A DNA stretch of 64,000 bases from positions 2,685,001-2,749,000 of the forward strand of contig NZ_LR134376.1 of NCBI RefSeq assembly GCF_900637545.1, read 5' to 3'. Below the pieces are notes generated by a model that worked only from the letters and a program-made list of their open reading frames with translations, ran no database searches and was not told where the DNA came from. Each line of letters opens with the position of its first letter. The first letter of the stretch is position 1. This document shows, piece by piece, positions 16,480-25,227 of this stretch. This DNA comes from Aeromonas encheleia (lineage in GTDB: Bacteria > Pseudomonadota > Gammaproteobacteria > Enterobacterales > Aeromonadaceae). The position numbers and the translations under genes are program-made.

Positions 16480-17460
16480 CTAGATAACGAAAACCGATGA
16501 GCCCGTGGTCTTGCGCGACTCGAGATCGCGGTGGGCCTGCACCGCATCCTGCAGCGCATACTTCTGGTTGATCTCGATCTTGATCCGGCCGCTGCCCACG
16601 TGGTCGAACAGCTCATTCGCCAGGGCCGTCTTCTCGGCCGGGTCGGCGATGTAGTCGGCCAGAGCCGGACGGGTCAGATAGAGGGAGCCCTTCATCGCCA
16701 GCAGCTGCGGGTTGAACCCGTCGATGGGGCCGGAGGCGGTGCCGACGCAGACCATCAGGCCGCGGCGTTTGAGGGAATCGAGCGAGCCCAGGAAGGTGCT
16801 CTTGCCGACGCTGTCGAACACCACGTCGACGCCGGCGCCCTCGGTCAGTGCACGCACCCGCTTGGCCACGTCTTCATGGCTGTAGTCGATGGTGAAGTCA
16901 CAGCCGTGGGCCCTGGCCACCTCGGCCTTGGCCTCGCTGGAGACGGTACCAATCACGGTCAGGCCGAGCAGCTTGGCCCACTGGGCGACGATGAGCCCCA
17001 CCCCGCCCGCGGCGGCGTGCAACAGGATGCTGTCACCGGGTTTGAAGTCGTGGATGCGGCGCATCAGGTAGGCGGACGTCAGGCCCCGCATGGTCATGGC
17101 GGCCGCCGTCTCGAACGCTATGTTGTCCGGCAGCTTGATGAGCGGGGCGGCGGGGATCAGGCGCTCGGTCGAGTAAGCACCGAGGGTGTTGAGGAAACCG
17201 GTGTAGGTGACGCGATCGCCCACCGCCACATGGGTGACGCCCTCGCCGATGGCCTCCACCACGCCGGCCCCCTCGACGCCCATGCCGTTGGGCATGGGGA
17301 TGGGGTAGGTGCCGTTGCGAAAATAGGTGTCGGCATAGTTCAGGCCGACCGCGGCATGGCGCAGGCGGACCTGGCCCGGACCGGGTTCACCGACCGCCAC
17401 CTCTTCGTAGCGCAGCACTTCCGGGCCCCCGGTTTCATAAAAGCGTATGGCGTTGGCCAT
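16480..17460 (-). CDS. NADPH:quinone oxidoreductase (medium-chain reductase, QOR type)
   Basis: A 326-residue medium-chain dehydrogenase/reductase of the quinone-oxidoreductase branch. The GroES-like half contains NYADTYFRNGTYP. The NADPH-binding half contains HAAAGGVGLIVAQWAKLLG. The zinc-binding cysteines of alcohol dehydrogenases are absent, as expected for QOR. GGAG lies seven bases before the ATG. First gene of the leftward catabolic block, 71-112 bp downstream of the best operator pair. It may reduce an enone or quinone intermediate. Substrate unknown. Confidence 0.88.
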   Translation of the reverse strand: MANAIRFYETGGPEVLRYEEVAVGEPGPGQVRLRHAAVGLNYADTYFRNGTYPIPMPNGMGVEGAGVVEAIGEGVTHVAVGDRVTYTGFLNTLGAYSTERLIPAAPLIKLPDNIAFETAAAMTMRGLTSAYLMRRIHDFKPGDSILLHAAAGGVGLIVAQWAKLLGLTVIGTVSSEAKAEVARAHGCDFTIDYSHEDVAKRVRALTEGAGVDVVFDSVGKSTFLGSLDSLKRRGLMVCVGTASGPIDGFNPQLLAMKGSLYLTRPALADYIADPAEKTALANELFDHVGSGRIKIEINQKYALQDAVQAHRDLESRKTTGSSVFVI

Positions 17461-17530
17461 CTCAGTTCTCCAATCCGTTCGTGAGTGAAACTCTTCGTCC
17501 GGATTGAATCTAGGGGGTTACGTAAACGGC

Positions 17531-17572
17531 CGCTTTTCATCGGGCGACAGCCACTTTTCATCTCATGACAAC
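17531..17572 (-). promoter_or_regulatory. candidate AraC-type operator, two adjoining 21-bp direct repeats (best copy)
   Basis: Unit 1 (17531-17551) begins CGCTTTTCATCGGGCGACAG and unit 2 (17552-17572) begins CACTTTTCATCTCATGACAA. They agree at about 15 of 21 positions and abut exactly, a two-turn direct repeat as recognised by AraC-family proteins. The same pair occurs upstream of the DUF1302 operon. Confidence 0.65.
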
Positions 17573-17757
17573 CCCGCTCGAATTCGTTGCCCCCCCTCGG
17601 GGAAGACGCCAGAATCGGCCCTGACCCACCATGACGGCGCCGCGACGGCGACCGCCCATGTTGTTGGCAATGAGAGATACTTGATTGAATTAAATGGAAT
17701 TATCCAAGAGGCAGCCGCCTGAGCCTGCCGATTGGCGGGCCTTTGACTTAAGCATAA

Positions 17758-17773
17758 TTGACGTTAACGTCAA
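17758..17773 (+). promoter_or_regulatory. perfect 16-bp palindrome, candidate operator of the prp operon
   Basis: TTGACGTTAACGTCAA reads the same on both strands and lies 44-59 bp before the prpB start codon. The ACGT..ACGT arrangement resembles boxes reported for MerR-type LiuR regulators of branched-chain and acyl-CoA catabolism (from memory). No PrpR or PrpQ regulator gene lies in this window. Confidence 0.55.
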
Positions 17774-17816
17774 CGTAGTGTGAGATGGGTATATCCGCAG
17801 CATGAAAGGAGTCACT

Positions 17817-18701
17817 ATGTCTAACTTATCCCATTCGGCCGGGGCGCGTTTTCGCACCGCGCTGGCCAACGAGAAACCCCTGCAAATCGTCGGCACCATC
17901 AACGCCTACATGGCGCTGATGGCCGAGCGTAGCGGCTTCAAGGCGCTCTATCTGTCCGGTGCCGGGGTGGCCAACGCCTCCTTCGGCCTGCCGGATCTGG
18001 GCATGACCTCCATGAACGACGTGCTGATCGATGCCGAGCGGATCACCGCCGCCACCCAGGTGCCGCTGCTGGTGGATATCGACACCGGCTGGGGCGGCGC
18101 CTTCAACATAGCCCGCACCATCCGCGCCTTCGAGCGGGGCGGTGTCGCCGCCGTCCACATGGAAGATCAGGTTGCCCAGAAGCGCTGCGGTCACAGACCC
18201 AACAAGGCGGTGGTGAGCATGGCCGAGATGGTGGATCGCATCAAGGCGGCGGTGGATGCCCGCACCGACGAGAACTTCGTCATCATGGCCCGCACCGACG
18301 CCCTGGCAGTGGAAGGCATCGAATCCGCGCTGGAGCGCGCCGCCGCCTACGTGGCCGCCGGGGCCGACATGATCTTCGCCGAGGCGGTGACCAAACTCGA
18401 CCAGTACGACCGTTTCAAGCAGGCGGCCGGGGTCCCCATCCTCGCCAACATGACCGAATTCGGCCAGACCGAGCTGTTTGACAAGGGTCACCTCGCCGAC
18501 CACGGCGTCGACATGGTGCTCTACCCCCTGAGCGCCGCCCGCGCCGCCAACCAGGCCGCTCTCAACGTCTATCAGCAACTGCGCCAGGATGGCCACCAGC
18601 GCGCCGTGGTCGACAGCATGCAGACCCGGGAAGCGCTCTACGACTTCCTCGGCTACCACCACTACGAGCAGACACTGGATCGCCTGTTCACCAAGGAATG
18701 A
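17817..18701 (+). CDS. prpB: 2-methylisocitrate lyase
   Basis: A 294-residue enzyme splitting 2-methylisocitrate into pyruvate and succinate, the last step of the 2-methylcitrate route for propionyl-CoA. It belongs to the isocitrate lyase/PEP mutase superfamily; the signature [10 protein letters not shown], the metal-binding stretch [19 protein letters not shown] and the MARTDAL block are intact, and length is normal (E. coli 296). I chose the ATG at 17817 because AAAGGAG precedes it by five bases; the ATG at 17802 has none. First gene of prpB-prpC-acnD-prpF. Confidence 0.97.
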   Translation: MSNLSHSAGARFRTALANEKPLQIVGTINAYMALMAERSGFKALYLSGAGVANASFGLPDLGMTSMNDVLIDAERITAATQVPLLVDIDTGWGGAFNIARTIRAFERGGVAAVHMEDQVAQKRCGHRPNKAVVSMAEMVDRIKAAVDARTDENFVIMARTDALAVEGIESALERAAAYVAAGADMIFAEAVTKLDQYDRFKQAAGVPILANMTEFGQTELFDKGHLADHGVDMVLYPLSAARAANQAALNVYQQLRQDGHQRAVVDSMQTREALYDFLGYHHYEQTLDRLFTKE

Positions 18702-18776
18702 CAGACCCGCCGGTCGCCCCCTGTGTGACAGGTAAGGGGCGGCCGACAGGCTCAAATGTATAAGGAGAGACAAGCA

Positions 18777-19940
18777 ATGAGCGCAATCACCGAGACCACC
18801 ACCCCCGTCTTCAAAGCCAAGAAATCCGTGGCCCTGAGCGGCACCGCCGCCGGCAACACCGCCCTCTGCACCGTGGGCCTCAGCGGCAACGATCTGCACT
18901 ACCGTGGCTATGACATCCTCGATGTCGCCACCAGCTGTGAATTCGAGGAGATCGCCCACCTGCTGGTGCATGGCCATCTGCCCAATGTCGCCGAGCTGGC
19001 CGCCTACAAGGCCAAGCTCAAGGCCCTGCGCGGCCTGCCCTCCGGTGTCAAGACCGCACTGGAGCAACTGCCTCCCTCCGCCCATCCGATGGACGTGATG
19101 CGCAGCGCCGTCTCGGTGCTGGGCTGTGTGTCGCCGGAGAAGGACGACCACAACCACCCGGGTGCCCGCGACATCGCCGACAAGCTGATGGCCTGCCTCG
19201 GCTCCGTGCTGCTCTACTGGTACCACTTCAGCCACAACGGCAAGCGCATCGAGGTGGAGACAGACGATGACTCCATCGGCGGCCACTTCCTGCACCTGCT
19301 GCACGGACAGACACCACGCGACTCCTGGGTGCGCGCCATGCACACCTCCCTCATCCTCTACGCCGAGCACGAGTTCAACGCCTCCACCTTCACCGGTCGG
19401 GTGATCGCCGGCACCGGCTCCGACATGTTCTCCTGCATCACCGGCGCCATCGGTGCCCTGCGCGGGCCCAAGCACGGCGGCGCCAACGAGGTGGCCTTCG
19501 AGATCCAGAAGCGTTACGACAATCCCGACGAGGCGGAGGCCGACATCCGTGCCCGCATCGAGAAGAAGGAGGTGGTCATCGGCTTCGGTCACCCTGTCTA
19601 CACCGTCTCGGATCCGCGCAACAAGGTGATCAAGGAGGTGGCCCGCGAGCTCAGCAAGGAGCAGCACAACTCCAAGATGTTCGACATCGCCGAGCGGCTG
19701 GAGTCGACCATGTGGGACGCCAAGAAGATGTTCCCGAACCTCGACTGGTTCAGCGCCGTCAGCTACCACATGATGGGCGTGCCCACCGCCATGTTCACCC
19801 CGCTGTTCGTGATCGCCCGCACCTCCGGCTGGTCGGCCCACGTCATCGAGCAACGCATCGACGGCAAGATCATCCGCCCGAGCGCCAACTACGTGGGCCC
19901 GGAGGATCTGGTGTTCGTCCCGCTCAAGGATCGCAAGTGA
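18777..19940 (+). CDS. prpC: 2-methylcitrate synthase
   Basis: A 387-residue citrate-synthase-fold enzyme joining propionyl-CoA and oxaloacetate. Conserved blocks include YRGYDILD, the histidines in [22 protein letters not shown] and [10 protein letters not shown], and the C-terminal arginine helix region [20 protein letters not shown]. The ATG at 18777 follows AAGGAGAG. Its TGA overlaps the ATG of a 49-codon partial copy of the next gene (TGATG). Confidence 0.97.
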   Translation: MSAITETTTPVFKAKKSVALSGTAAGNTALCTVGLSGNDLHYRGYDILDVATSCEFEEIAHLLVHGHLPNVAELAAYKAKLKALRGLPSGVKTALEQLPPSAHPMDVMRSAVSVLGCVSPEKDDHNHPGARDIADKLMACLGSVLLYWYHFSHNGKRIEVETDDDSIGGHFLHLLHGQTPRDSWVRAMHTSLILYAEHEFNASTFTGRVIAGTGSDMFSCITGAIGALRGPKHGGANEVAFEIQKRYDNPDEAEADIRARIEKKEVVIGFGHPVYTVSDPRNKVIKEVARELSKEQHNSKMFDIAERLESTMWDAKKMFPNLDWFSAVSYHMMGVPTAMFTPLFVIARTSGWSAHVIEQRIDGKIIRPSANYVGPEDLVFVPLKDRK

Positions 19941-20089
19941 TGAACAGCCACTATCGCAAGCCCCTGCCCGGCACGGTGCTGGACTACTTCGACGCCCGTG
20001 CGGCGGTCGAAGCCATCCAGGCCGGCGCCTGGGACAAACTCTCCTACACAGTCCGTGTCCATGCCGAGAAGAATCAGGAGCGCAAGTGA
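19940..20089 (+). pseudogene. 49-codon tandem partial duplicate of the acnD 5' end
   Basis: An open 49-codon frame starting ATGAAC at 19940 and ending TGA at 20087-20089. It is an almost exact copy of acnD codons 2-45 (YRKPLPGT.LDYFDARAAVEAIQ.GAWDKLSYT.RVHAE). Both ends are marked by CGCAAGTG: at the prpC end (19932), at the copy's own end (20081) and inside acnD. It keeps overlapping stop/start junctions with prpC and acnD and a good ribosome site for acnD (AGGAG), so it may be translated as a short peptide and couple prpC to acnD. No function is expected of the peptide. Confidence 0.85.
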
Positions 20090-22707
20090 TGACCAACGCA
20101 CAATACCGCAAGCCCCTGCCCGGCACGGCGCTGGACTACTTCGACGCCCGTGCGGCGGTCGAAGCCATCCAGCCCGGCGCCTGGGACAAACTCTCTTATA
20201 CCGCCCGCGTCCATGCCGAGAACCTGGTGCGCAAGTGCGACCCGGCCATCCTCGGCGAGTGCCTCGGCCAGATCGCCTTGAATAAACGCGATCGCGACTT
20301 CCCCTGGTTCCCGGCCCGGGTGGTGTGCCACGACATCCTGGGCCAGACCGCGCTGGTGGACTTGGCCGGTCTGCGCGATGCCATCGCCGATCAGGGCGGT
20401 GACCCCGCCCAGGTCAACCCCGTGGTGCCGGTGCAGCTCATCGTCGATCACTCGCTGGCCGTGGAGTGTGGCGGCTTCGATCCCGATGCGTTCGCCAAGA
20501 ACCGCGCCATCGAGGATCGCCGCAACGAGGATCGCTTCCACTTCATCAACTGGACCAAGCAGGCGTTTCGCAACATCGAGGTGATCCAGCCGGGCAACGG
20601 CATCATGCACCAGATCAACCTGGAGAAGATGTCGCCGGTCATTCACAACGACAGGGGCCTCGCCTACCCGGACACCTGTGTCGGCACCGACAGCCACACC
20701 CCTCACGTCGACGCCCTCGGGGTGATAGCTGTGGGCGTGGGCGGCCTGGAAGCCGAGAACGTGATGCTGGGGCGCGCCTCCTGGATGCGTCTGCCGGAGA
20801 TCGTCGGCGTCGAGCTCAGTGGCAAGCCGCAACCCGGCATTACCGCCACCGACGTGGTACTCTCCCTGACCGAGTTCCTGCGCAAGGAGAAAGTGGTCGG
20901 CGCCTATCTGGAGTTCCGTGGTGAGGGCGCAGGCGCCCTGACCCTGGGGGATCGCGCCACCATCTCCAACATGGCACCGGAATATGGCGCCACCGCGGCC
21001 ATGTTCTTCATCGATCAGCAAACCATCGACTACCTGCGGCTCACCGGCCGTGACAGCGAGCAGGTCAAGCTGGTGGAGACCTATGCCAAGGAGGCGGGCC
21101 TCTGGGCCGACTGCCTGGCGAATGCCCAGTACGAGCGCGTGCTGCACTTCGATCTGTCCAGCGTGGTGCGCACCCTGGCGGGCCCCTCCAACCCGCATCG
21201 CCGCCTGCCAGTTTCCGACCTGGCCGCCCGCGGCATAGCGGTGGATCTGGACAAGGCCCGCGCCCAGGAGGCCGACGGCCTGCTGCCGGATGGCGCCGTG
21301 ATCATCGCCGCCATCACCAGTTGCACCAACACCAGCAACCCGCGCAACGTGATTGCCGCCGGGCTGCTGGCGCGCAACGCCAACCAGCTTGGCCTGACCC
21401 GCAAACCCTGGGTCAAGTCGTCCCTGGCACCGGGCTCCAAGACGGTGGCGCTCTATCTGAAGGAGGCGGGCCTTGACCACGAGCTGGAGCAGCTCGGGTT
21501 CGGCATAGTGGCCTTCGCCTGCACCACCTGCAACGGCATGTCCGGCGCACTGGATCCGGTCATCCAGCAGGAGATCATCGAGCGCGATCTCTACGCCACC
21601 GCCGTGTTGTCGGGCAACCGCAACTTCGACGGTCGCATCCACCCCTACGCCAAGCAGGCCTTCCTCGCCTCGCCGCCGCTGGTGGTGGCCTATGCCATCG
21701 CGGGCACCATCCGTTTCGATATCGAGAAGGATGTGCTGGGGGTGGTGGACGGGCGCGAGATCCGCCTGAAAGATATCTGGCCGTCGGATGACGAGATCGA
21801 TGCGGTGGTCAGGGCCTCGGTGAAGCCGGAGCAGTTCCGCCAGGTCTATATCCCCATGTTCACCATAGAGGAAGACCATGGCCCCAAAGTGGCGCCCCTG
21901 TATGACTGGCGTCCGCAGAGCACCTATATCCGTCGCCCACCTTATTGGGAAGGGGCGCTGGCGGGTGAACGTACCATGAAGGGCATGAGGCCGCTGGCGC
22001 TGTTGCCGGACAACATCACCACCGATCACCTCTCCCCGTCCAACGCCATCATGATGAACAGCGCGGCCGGTGAGTACCTGCACAAGATGGGCCTGCCGGA
22101 GGAGGACTTTAACTCCTACGCCACCCACCGCGGCGATCACCTGACCGCCCAGCGCGCCACCTTCGCCAACCCTCAGCTGGTGAACGAGATGGCGGTGGTC
22201 GATGGCCAGGTGAAGAAAGGCTCGCTGACCCGCATCGAGCCGGAAGGCAAGGTGACGCGGATGTGGGAGGCTATCGAAACCTACATGGCCCGCAAGCAGC
22301 CGCTGATCATAGTGGCGGGTGCCGACTACGGCCAGGGCTCGTCCCGTGACTGGGCGGCCAAGGGCGTTCGACTGGCAGGGGTGGAGGTGATAGCGGCGGA
22401 AGGCTTCGAGCGCATTCACCGCACCAACCTGATCGGCATGGGGGTGCTGCCGCTGGAGTTCAAGCCGGGCACCACCCGCCTGACCCTGGGGCTGGATGGC
22501 ACCGAGACCTATGACGTCAAGGGTGCACGCACCCCGCGCACCGATCTCGTGCTGGTCATTCACAGGCGCAACGGCGAGACGCTCGAGGTGCCCATGACCT
22601 GCCGCCTCGACACCGCCGAGGAAGTCTCGGTCTACGAGGCCGGCGGCGTGCTGCAGCGCTTCGCCCAGGACTTCCTGGAAGCGACCACCCACAAGGCCGC
22701 CAGTTGA
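20089..22707 (+). CDS. acnD: Fe/S-dependent 2-methylcitrate dehydratase (AcnD)
   Basis: An 872-residue aconitase-family protein. The three cluster-binding cysteines are visible in TSCTNTSNPRN and in ACTTCNGMSG. Also present are the swivelling-domain block ADYGQGSSRDWAAKG and the substrate block CVGTDSHTPHVDALG. With prpF next to it, AcnD dehydrates (2S,3S)-2-methylcitrate to 2-methyl-trans-aconitate, replacing PrpD. The ATG at 20089 overlaps the stop of the duplicate fragment (ATGA) and has AGGAG upstream. Length matches AcnD (about 865) rather than AcnA. Confidence 0.96.
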   Translation: MTNAQYRKPLPGTALDYFDARAAVEAIQPGAWDKLSYTARVHAENLVRKCDPAILGECLGQIALNKRDRDFPWFPARVVCHDILGQTALVDLAGLRDAIADQGGDPAQVNPVVPVQLIVDHSLAVECGGFDPDAFAKNRAIEDRRNEDRFHFINWTKQAFRNIEVIQPGNGIMHQINLEKMSPVIHNDRGLAYPDTCVGTDSHTPHVDALGVIAVGVGGLEAENVMLGRASWMRLPEIVGVELSGKPQPGITATDVVLSLTEFLRKEKVVGAYLEFRGEGAGALTLGDRATISNMAPEYGATAAMFFIDQQTIDYLRLTGRDSEQVKLVETYAKEAGLWADCLANAQYERVLHFDLSSVVRTLAGPSNPHRRLPVSDLAARGIAVDLDKARAQEADGLLPDGAVIIAAITSCTNTSNPRNVIAAGLLARNANQLGLTRKPWVKSSLAPGSKTVALYLKEAGLDHELEQLGFGIVAFACTTCNGMSGALDPVIQQEIIERDLYATAVLSGNRNFDGRIHPYAKQAFLASPPLVVAYAIAGTIRFDIEKDVLGVVDGREIRLKDIWPSDDEIDAVVRASVKPEQFRQVYIPMFTIEEDHGPKVAPLYDWRPQSTYIRRPPYWEGALAGERTMKGMRPLALLPDNITTDHLSPSNAIMMNSAAGEYLHKMGLPEEDFNSYATHRGDHLTAQRATFANPQLVNEMAVVDGQVKKGSLTRIEPEGKVTRMWEAIETYMARKQPLIIVAGADYGQGSSRDWAAKGVRLAGVEVIAAEGFERIHRTNLIGMGVLPLEFKPGTTRLTLGLDGTETYDVKGARTPRTDLVLVIHRRNGETLEVPMTCRLDTAEEVSVYEAGGVLQRFAQDFLEATTHKAAS

Positions 22708-22781
22708 TATATGGTATTCCCCCTCCCCTTGCGGGGCGGGGGAATCGACCCTTATTACCCGAATCATTCAGGACGATCCTT

Positions 22782-23984
22782 ATGGCCCATCCATCTGTGG
22801 CTCACCCAGGCCAAGTGAAAATCCCGGCCACCTATCTTCGCGGCGGCACCAGCAAGGGGGTGTTCTTCCGCTTAGGTGATCTGCCCGAGCGCTGCCAGGT
22901 GCCGGGCCCGGCCCGCGATGCGCTCTTCATGCGCGTGATCGGCAGCCCTGACCCCTACTCTGCCCACATGGACGGCATGGGCGGCGCCACCTCCTCCACC
23001 TCCAAGTGCGTGATCCTGGCCAAGAGCCGCCAGCCGGATCACGACGTGGACTACCTCTACGGCCAGATCGCCATCGACAAGCCCTTTGTCGACTGGAGCG
23101 GCAACTGCGGCAACCTCTCCACCGCCGCCGGCGCCTTCGCCATCCATGCGGGGCTGGTGGATCCGGCCCGCATTCCCCACGACGGCATCTGCGTGGTGCG
23201 GATCTGGCAGGCCAACATCCACAAGACCATCATCGCCCATGTGCCGATCAGCAACGGTCAGGTGCAGGAGACAGGTGACTTCGAGCTGGACGGGGTCACC
23301 TTCCCCTCCGCCGAAGTCGTGCTGGAGTTTCTCGACCCGTCCGACGATGGCGAGGACGGCGGCGCCCTCTTCCCCACCGGCAATCTGATCGATGACCTGG
23401 AAGTTCCGGGCATCGGTACCCTCAAGGCGACCCTGATCAGCGCCGGTATTCCCACCGTGTTCGTCAATGCGGAGGAGATCGGCTATAGCGGCACCGAGCT
23501 GCGCGAGGCGATCAACGGCGATCCCGAGGCGCTGGCCCGCTTCGAGGCCATTCGCATCGCCGGCGCCCTGCGTATGGGCCTCATCAAGACGCCTGCCGAG
23601 GCGGCCACCCGCCAGCACACCCCCAAGGTCGCCTTCGTCGCACCGCCCAGGGATTACCGCACCTCCAGCGGCAAGGAAGTATTGGCTGGCGAGATCGATC
23701 TGCTGGTGCGGGCGCTTTCCATGGGCAAGCTGCACCACGCCATGATGGGCACCTGCGCCGTGGCCATCGGCACCGCAGCGGCCATCCCCGGCACCCTGGT
23801 GAACCTGGCGGCCGGTGGCGGCGAGCGCGAGGCCGTGCGCTTCGGCCACCCCTCAGGCACCCTGAAGGTCGGCGCCCAGGCGAGGCAGGTGAAGGGTGAG
23901 TGGACAGTGACCAAGGCGGTGATGTCGCGCTCCGCCCGCATCCTGATGGAAGGCTGGGTACGGGTGCCGGGGGATGCCTTCTAG
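22782..23984 (+). CDS. prpF: 2-methylaconitate cis-trans isomerase PrpF
   Basis: A 400-residue diaminopimelate-epimerase-fold protein of the PrpF family (PF04303), which isomerises 2-methyl-trans-aconitate from AcnD for the ordinary aconitase. Signature blocks are YLRGGTSKGVFF at the N-terminus, DGMGGATSSTSKC, SGNCGNLSTAAGAFA and TAAAIPGTLVNLAAG. The ATG at 22782 lies eight bases after AGGA. It ends the prp operon; an intrinsic terminator follows within 30 bp. Confidence 0.96.
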   Translation: MAHPSVAHPGQVKIPATYLRGGTSKGVFFRLGDLPERCQVPGPARDALFMRVIGSPDPYSAHMDGMGGATSSTSKCVILAKSRQPDHDVDYLYGQIAIDKPFVDWSGNCGNLSTAAGAFAIHAGLVDPARIPHDGICVVRIWQANIHKTIIAHVPISNGQVQETGDFELDGVTFPSAEVVLEFLDPSDDGEDGGALFPTGNLIDDLEVPGIGTLKATLISAGIPTVFVNAEEIGYSGTELREAINGDPEALARFEAIRIAGALRMGLIKTPAEAATRQHTPKVAFVAPPRDYRTSSGKEVLAGEIDLLVRALSMGKLHHAMMGTCAVAIGTAAAIPGTLVNLAAGGGEREAVRFGHPSGTLKVGAQARQVKGEWTVTKAVMSRSARILMEGWVRVPGDAF

Positions 23985-24012
23985 CCCCGGCAAGTCCTTC
24001 CGCCATCGAAAT

Positions 24013-24045
24013 GAAAAGGCCCAGGCAACTGCTTGGGCCTTTTTA
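24013..24045 (+). terminator. intrinsic terminator of the prp operon
   Basis: A 9-bp stem (GCCCAGGCA / TGCTTGGGC, with one G-U pair) flanked by AAAAG and CTTTTT, 30 bp after the prpF stop. Confidence 0.88.
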
Positions 24046-24112
24046 TGGTGATGATCCTGTCGGGGCCTGACATCCCCCTGCCCGCTGGCAAGGGCCCCTG
24101 CTTATCCGCCAG

Positions 24113-24367
24113 CTATTGGGGGCGCGGCACGCACTCCACGTGGCGAGGGATATTCTTGCTCGCATCGCCGCCGATCAGCCGCTTCACCTGGCCATCCGGG
24201 CATTGGCCGTCGTCGACATAGACGACCCTCCCATAGGGGATGGTGCCTGGCGGGGGATCCTGGCTCAGATACTCGATGTGGGTCGGGGCGAAGTTGGCAC
24301 AACCCGACACCAGCCCCACCAGCAACAGCCCTCCTGACAACACAACTCTCTTCCATATGACAACCAT
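24113..24367 (-). CDS. small lipoprotein, DUF6719-like
   Basis: An 84-residue predicted lipoprotein: a hydrophobic leader with lipobox LVSGC, then a short globular part with PYGRVVYVDDGQCPDGQVKR and a final RHVECVPRP. This pattern recalls the DUF6719 family of small envelope proteins (recalled, not searched); the two later cysteines could form a disulfide. The start ATG at 24367 follows GAGGGAA; longer upstream frames lack a leader. It converges on the prp operon. Function unknown. Confidence 0.75.
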   Translation of the reverse strand: MVVIWKRVVLSGGLLLVGLVSGCANFAPTHIEYLSQDPPPGTIPYGRVVYVDDGQCPDGQVKRLIGGDASKNIPRHVECVPRPQ

Positions 24368-24606
24368 CGGCCGTTCCCTCTGTGTGATCCTGCTACTGCG
24401 CCAATCTGCGCACATGCCCTCCGTCCTTTCAACCCAGCCAGTGTAGTCACCGATCACCGCCGACCGATAGCCTCCCCCGGCGGCGCACCGACGGATCCAG
24501 ACACAACAAAAAACCAACCCCTTTCCCATATTGGAAGCACTGGATTGGCCCTCTATCCCTCCTGCTGAGGAGATGGGAACTACGTGCCGTCAGGCTGCTC
24601 GTGAAT
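24368..24606. other. lipoprotein promoter region and possible att-like remnant
   Basis: No gene seen. Bases 24564-24578 match the 3' end of tRNA-Ser (27263-27277) at 13 of 15 positions, but the match is purine-rich and could be chance. Confidence 0.35.
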
Positions 24607-24991
24607 GCATGCCGTCACGGAGGATGAGAACGCTACTCAAACCATTAGCAATTCCACCGTATGAACAGAGCAGTACACCGTCGAACACATAGATGTGTTG
24701 CATAAAAAGAGCGCAAACCAGGCCATCAAGACGCTGGATGCAGGGATGAAGCAGCTTGGTGTTCAGCGCTCTTACATTGGGGTGCAGGATAATACGCTAG
24801 ATGCCACTGTCCGTAATCTCAGCACCACTCATGAATGTCTGAATGCGGTACGATCCCGGCTCAAAGGTACCAATATGGCTAGTGAATCGGCAAATTCAGT
24901 GCGCACTCAGATCTTGCAGCAAGCCAGCTCGGCTATCTTGAGCCAGACCAATAGCCGCCATAATATGGGGATCAGTCTATTTCAGGCTTGA
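24607..24991 (+). pseudogene. flagellin C-terminal remnant
   Basis: In one frame the sequence reads DENATQTISNSTV, stop (TGA 24662-24664), TEQYTVEHIDV...QAIKTLDAGMKQLGVQRSY and on to VRTQILQQASSAILSQ and ISLFQA, then a stop. This is the C-terminal D1/D0 helix pair of flagellin (compare QAIKTLDAA, NLS...RSRI.D.D.A.E, RAQILQQAG.S.L.QAN). The N-terminal two thirds are missing, there is an internal stop, and no start or ribosome site is present. No other flagellar genes lie in the window, so this is a decayed leftover. Confidence 0.85.
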
Positions 24992-25180
24992 TCGGTATTA
25001 ACCAGAAGTTCTTCATGACATTCGAGCCATAAAATCCAACATATAAATTTAATATGCATTTAGCGACCTGTGACACGAACACCTTTTGGTACTGGCAAGA
25101 GCCGTTGATGCATCATCTATACCCTCTGTAAATCCGACGAAACAAATCCAGGCACCTAACATGGGATCGGCGAAGAGCCT

Positions 25181-25206
25181 AAAAAAACGCCTGCTAAAAG
25201 CAGGCG
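25181..25206 (-). terminator. intrinsic terminator of dcuC
   Basis: CGCCTGCT (25188-25195) pairs with AGCAGGCG (25199-25206) over a 3-base loop; on the minus strand seven T residues follow (25187-25181). Confidence 0.9.
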
Positions 25207-25227
25207 CTAGCGTATTTATTTTATCAA

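Larger units (their letters stand above)
17461..17816. other. divergent promoter region between the catabolic block and prpB
   Basis: A 356-bp gap with no gene. It holds the tandem 21-bp direct repeats nearer the leftward gene (17531-17572) and a perfect 16-bp palindrome nearer prpB (17758-17773). A TTGACT hexamer at 17743-17748 could be part of a prp promoter. Confidence 0.7.

Noticed and set aside
20089..22707. Calling this gene aconitase A (acnA)
   Set aside because: Context with prpF, the N-terminus YRKPLPGTALDYFDAR and the length fit AcnD, which needs PrpF.
17826..22767. Very long minus-strand open frames opposite prpB, prpC and acnD
   Set aside because: They mirror well-conserved enzymes, have low-complexity His/Gly/Val/Gln composition and no ribosome sites.
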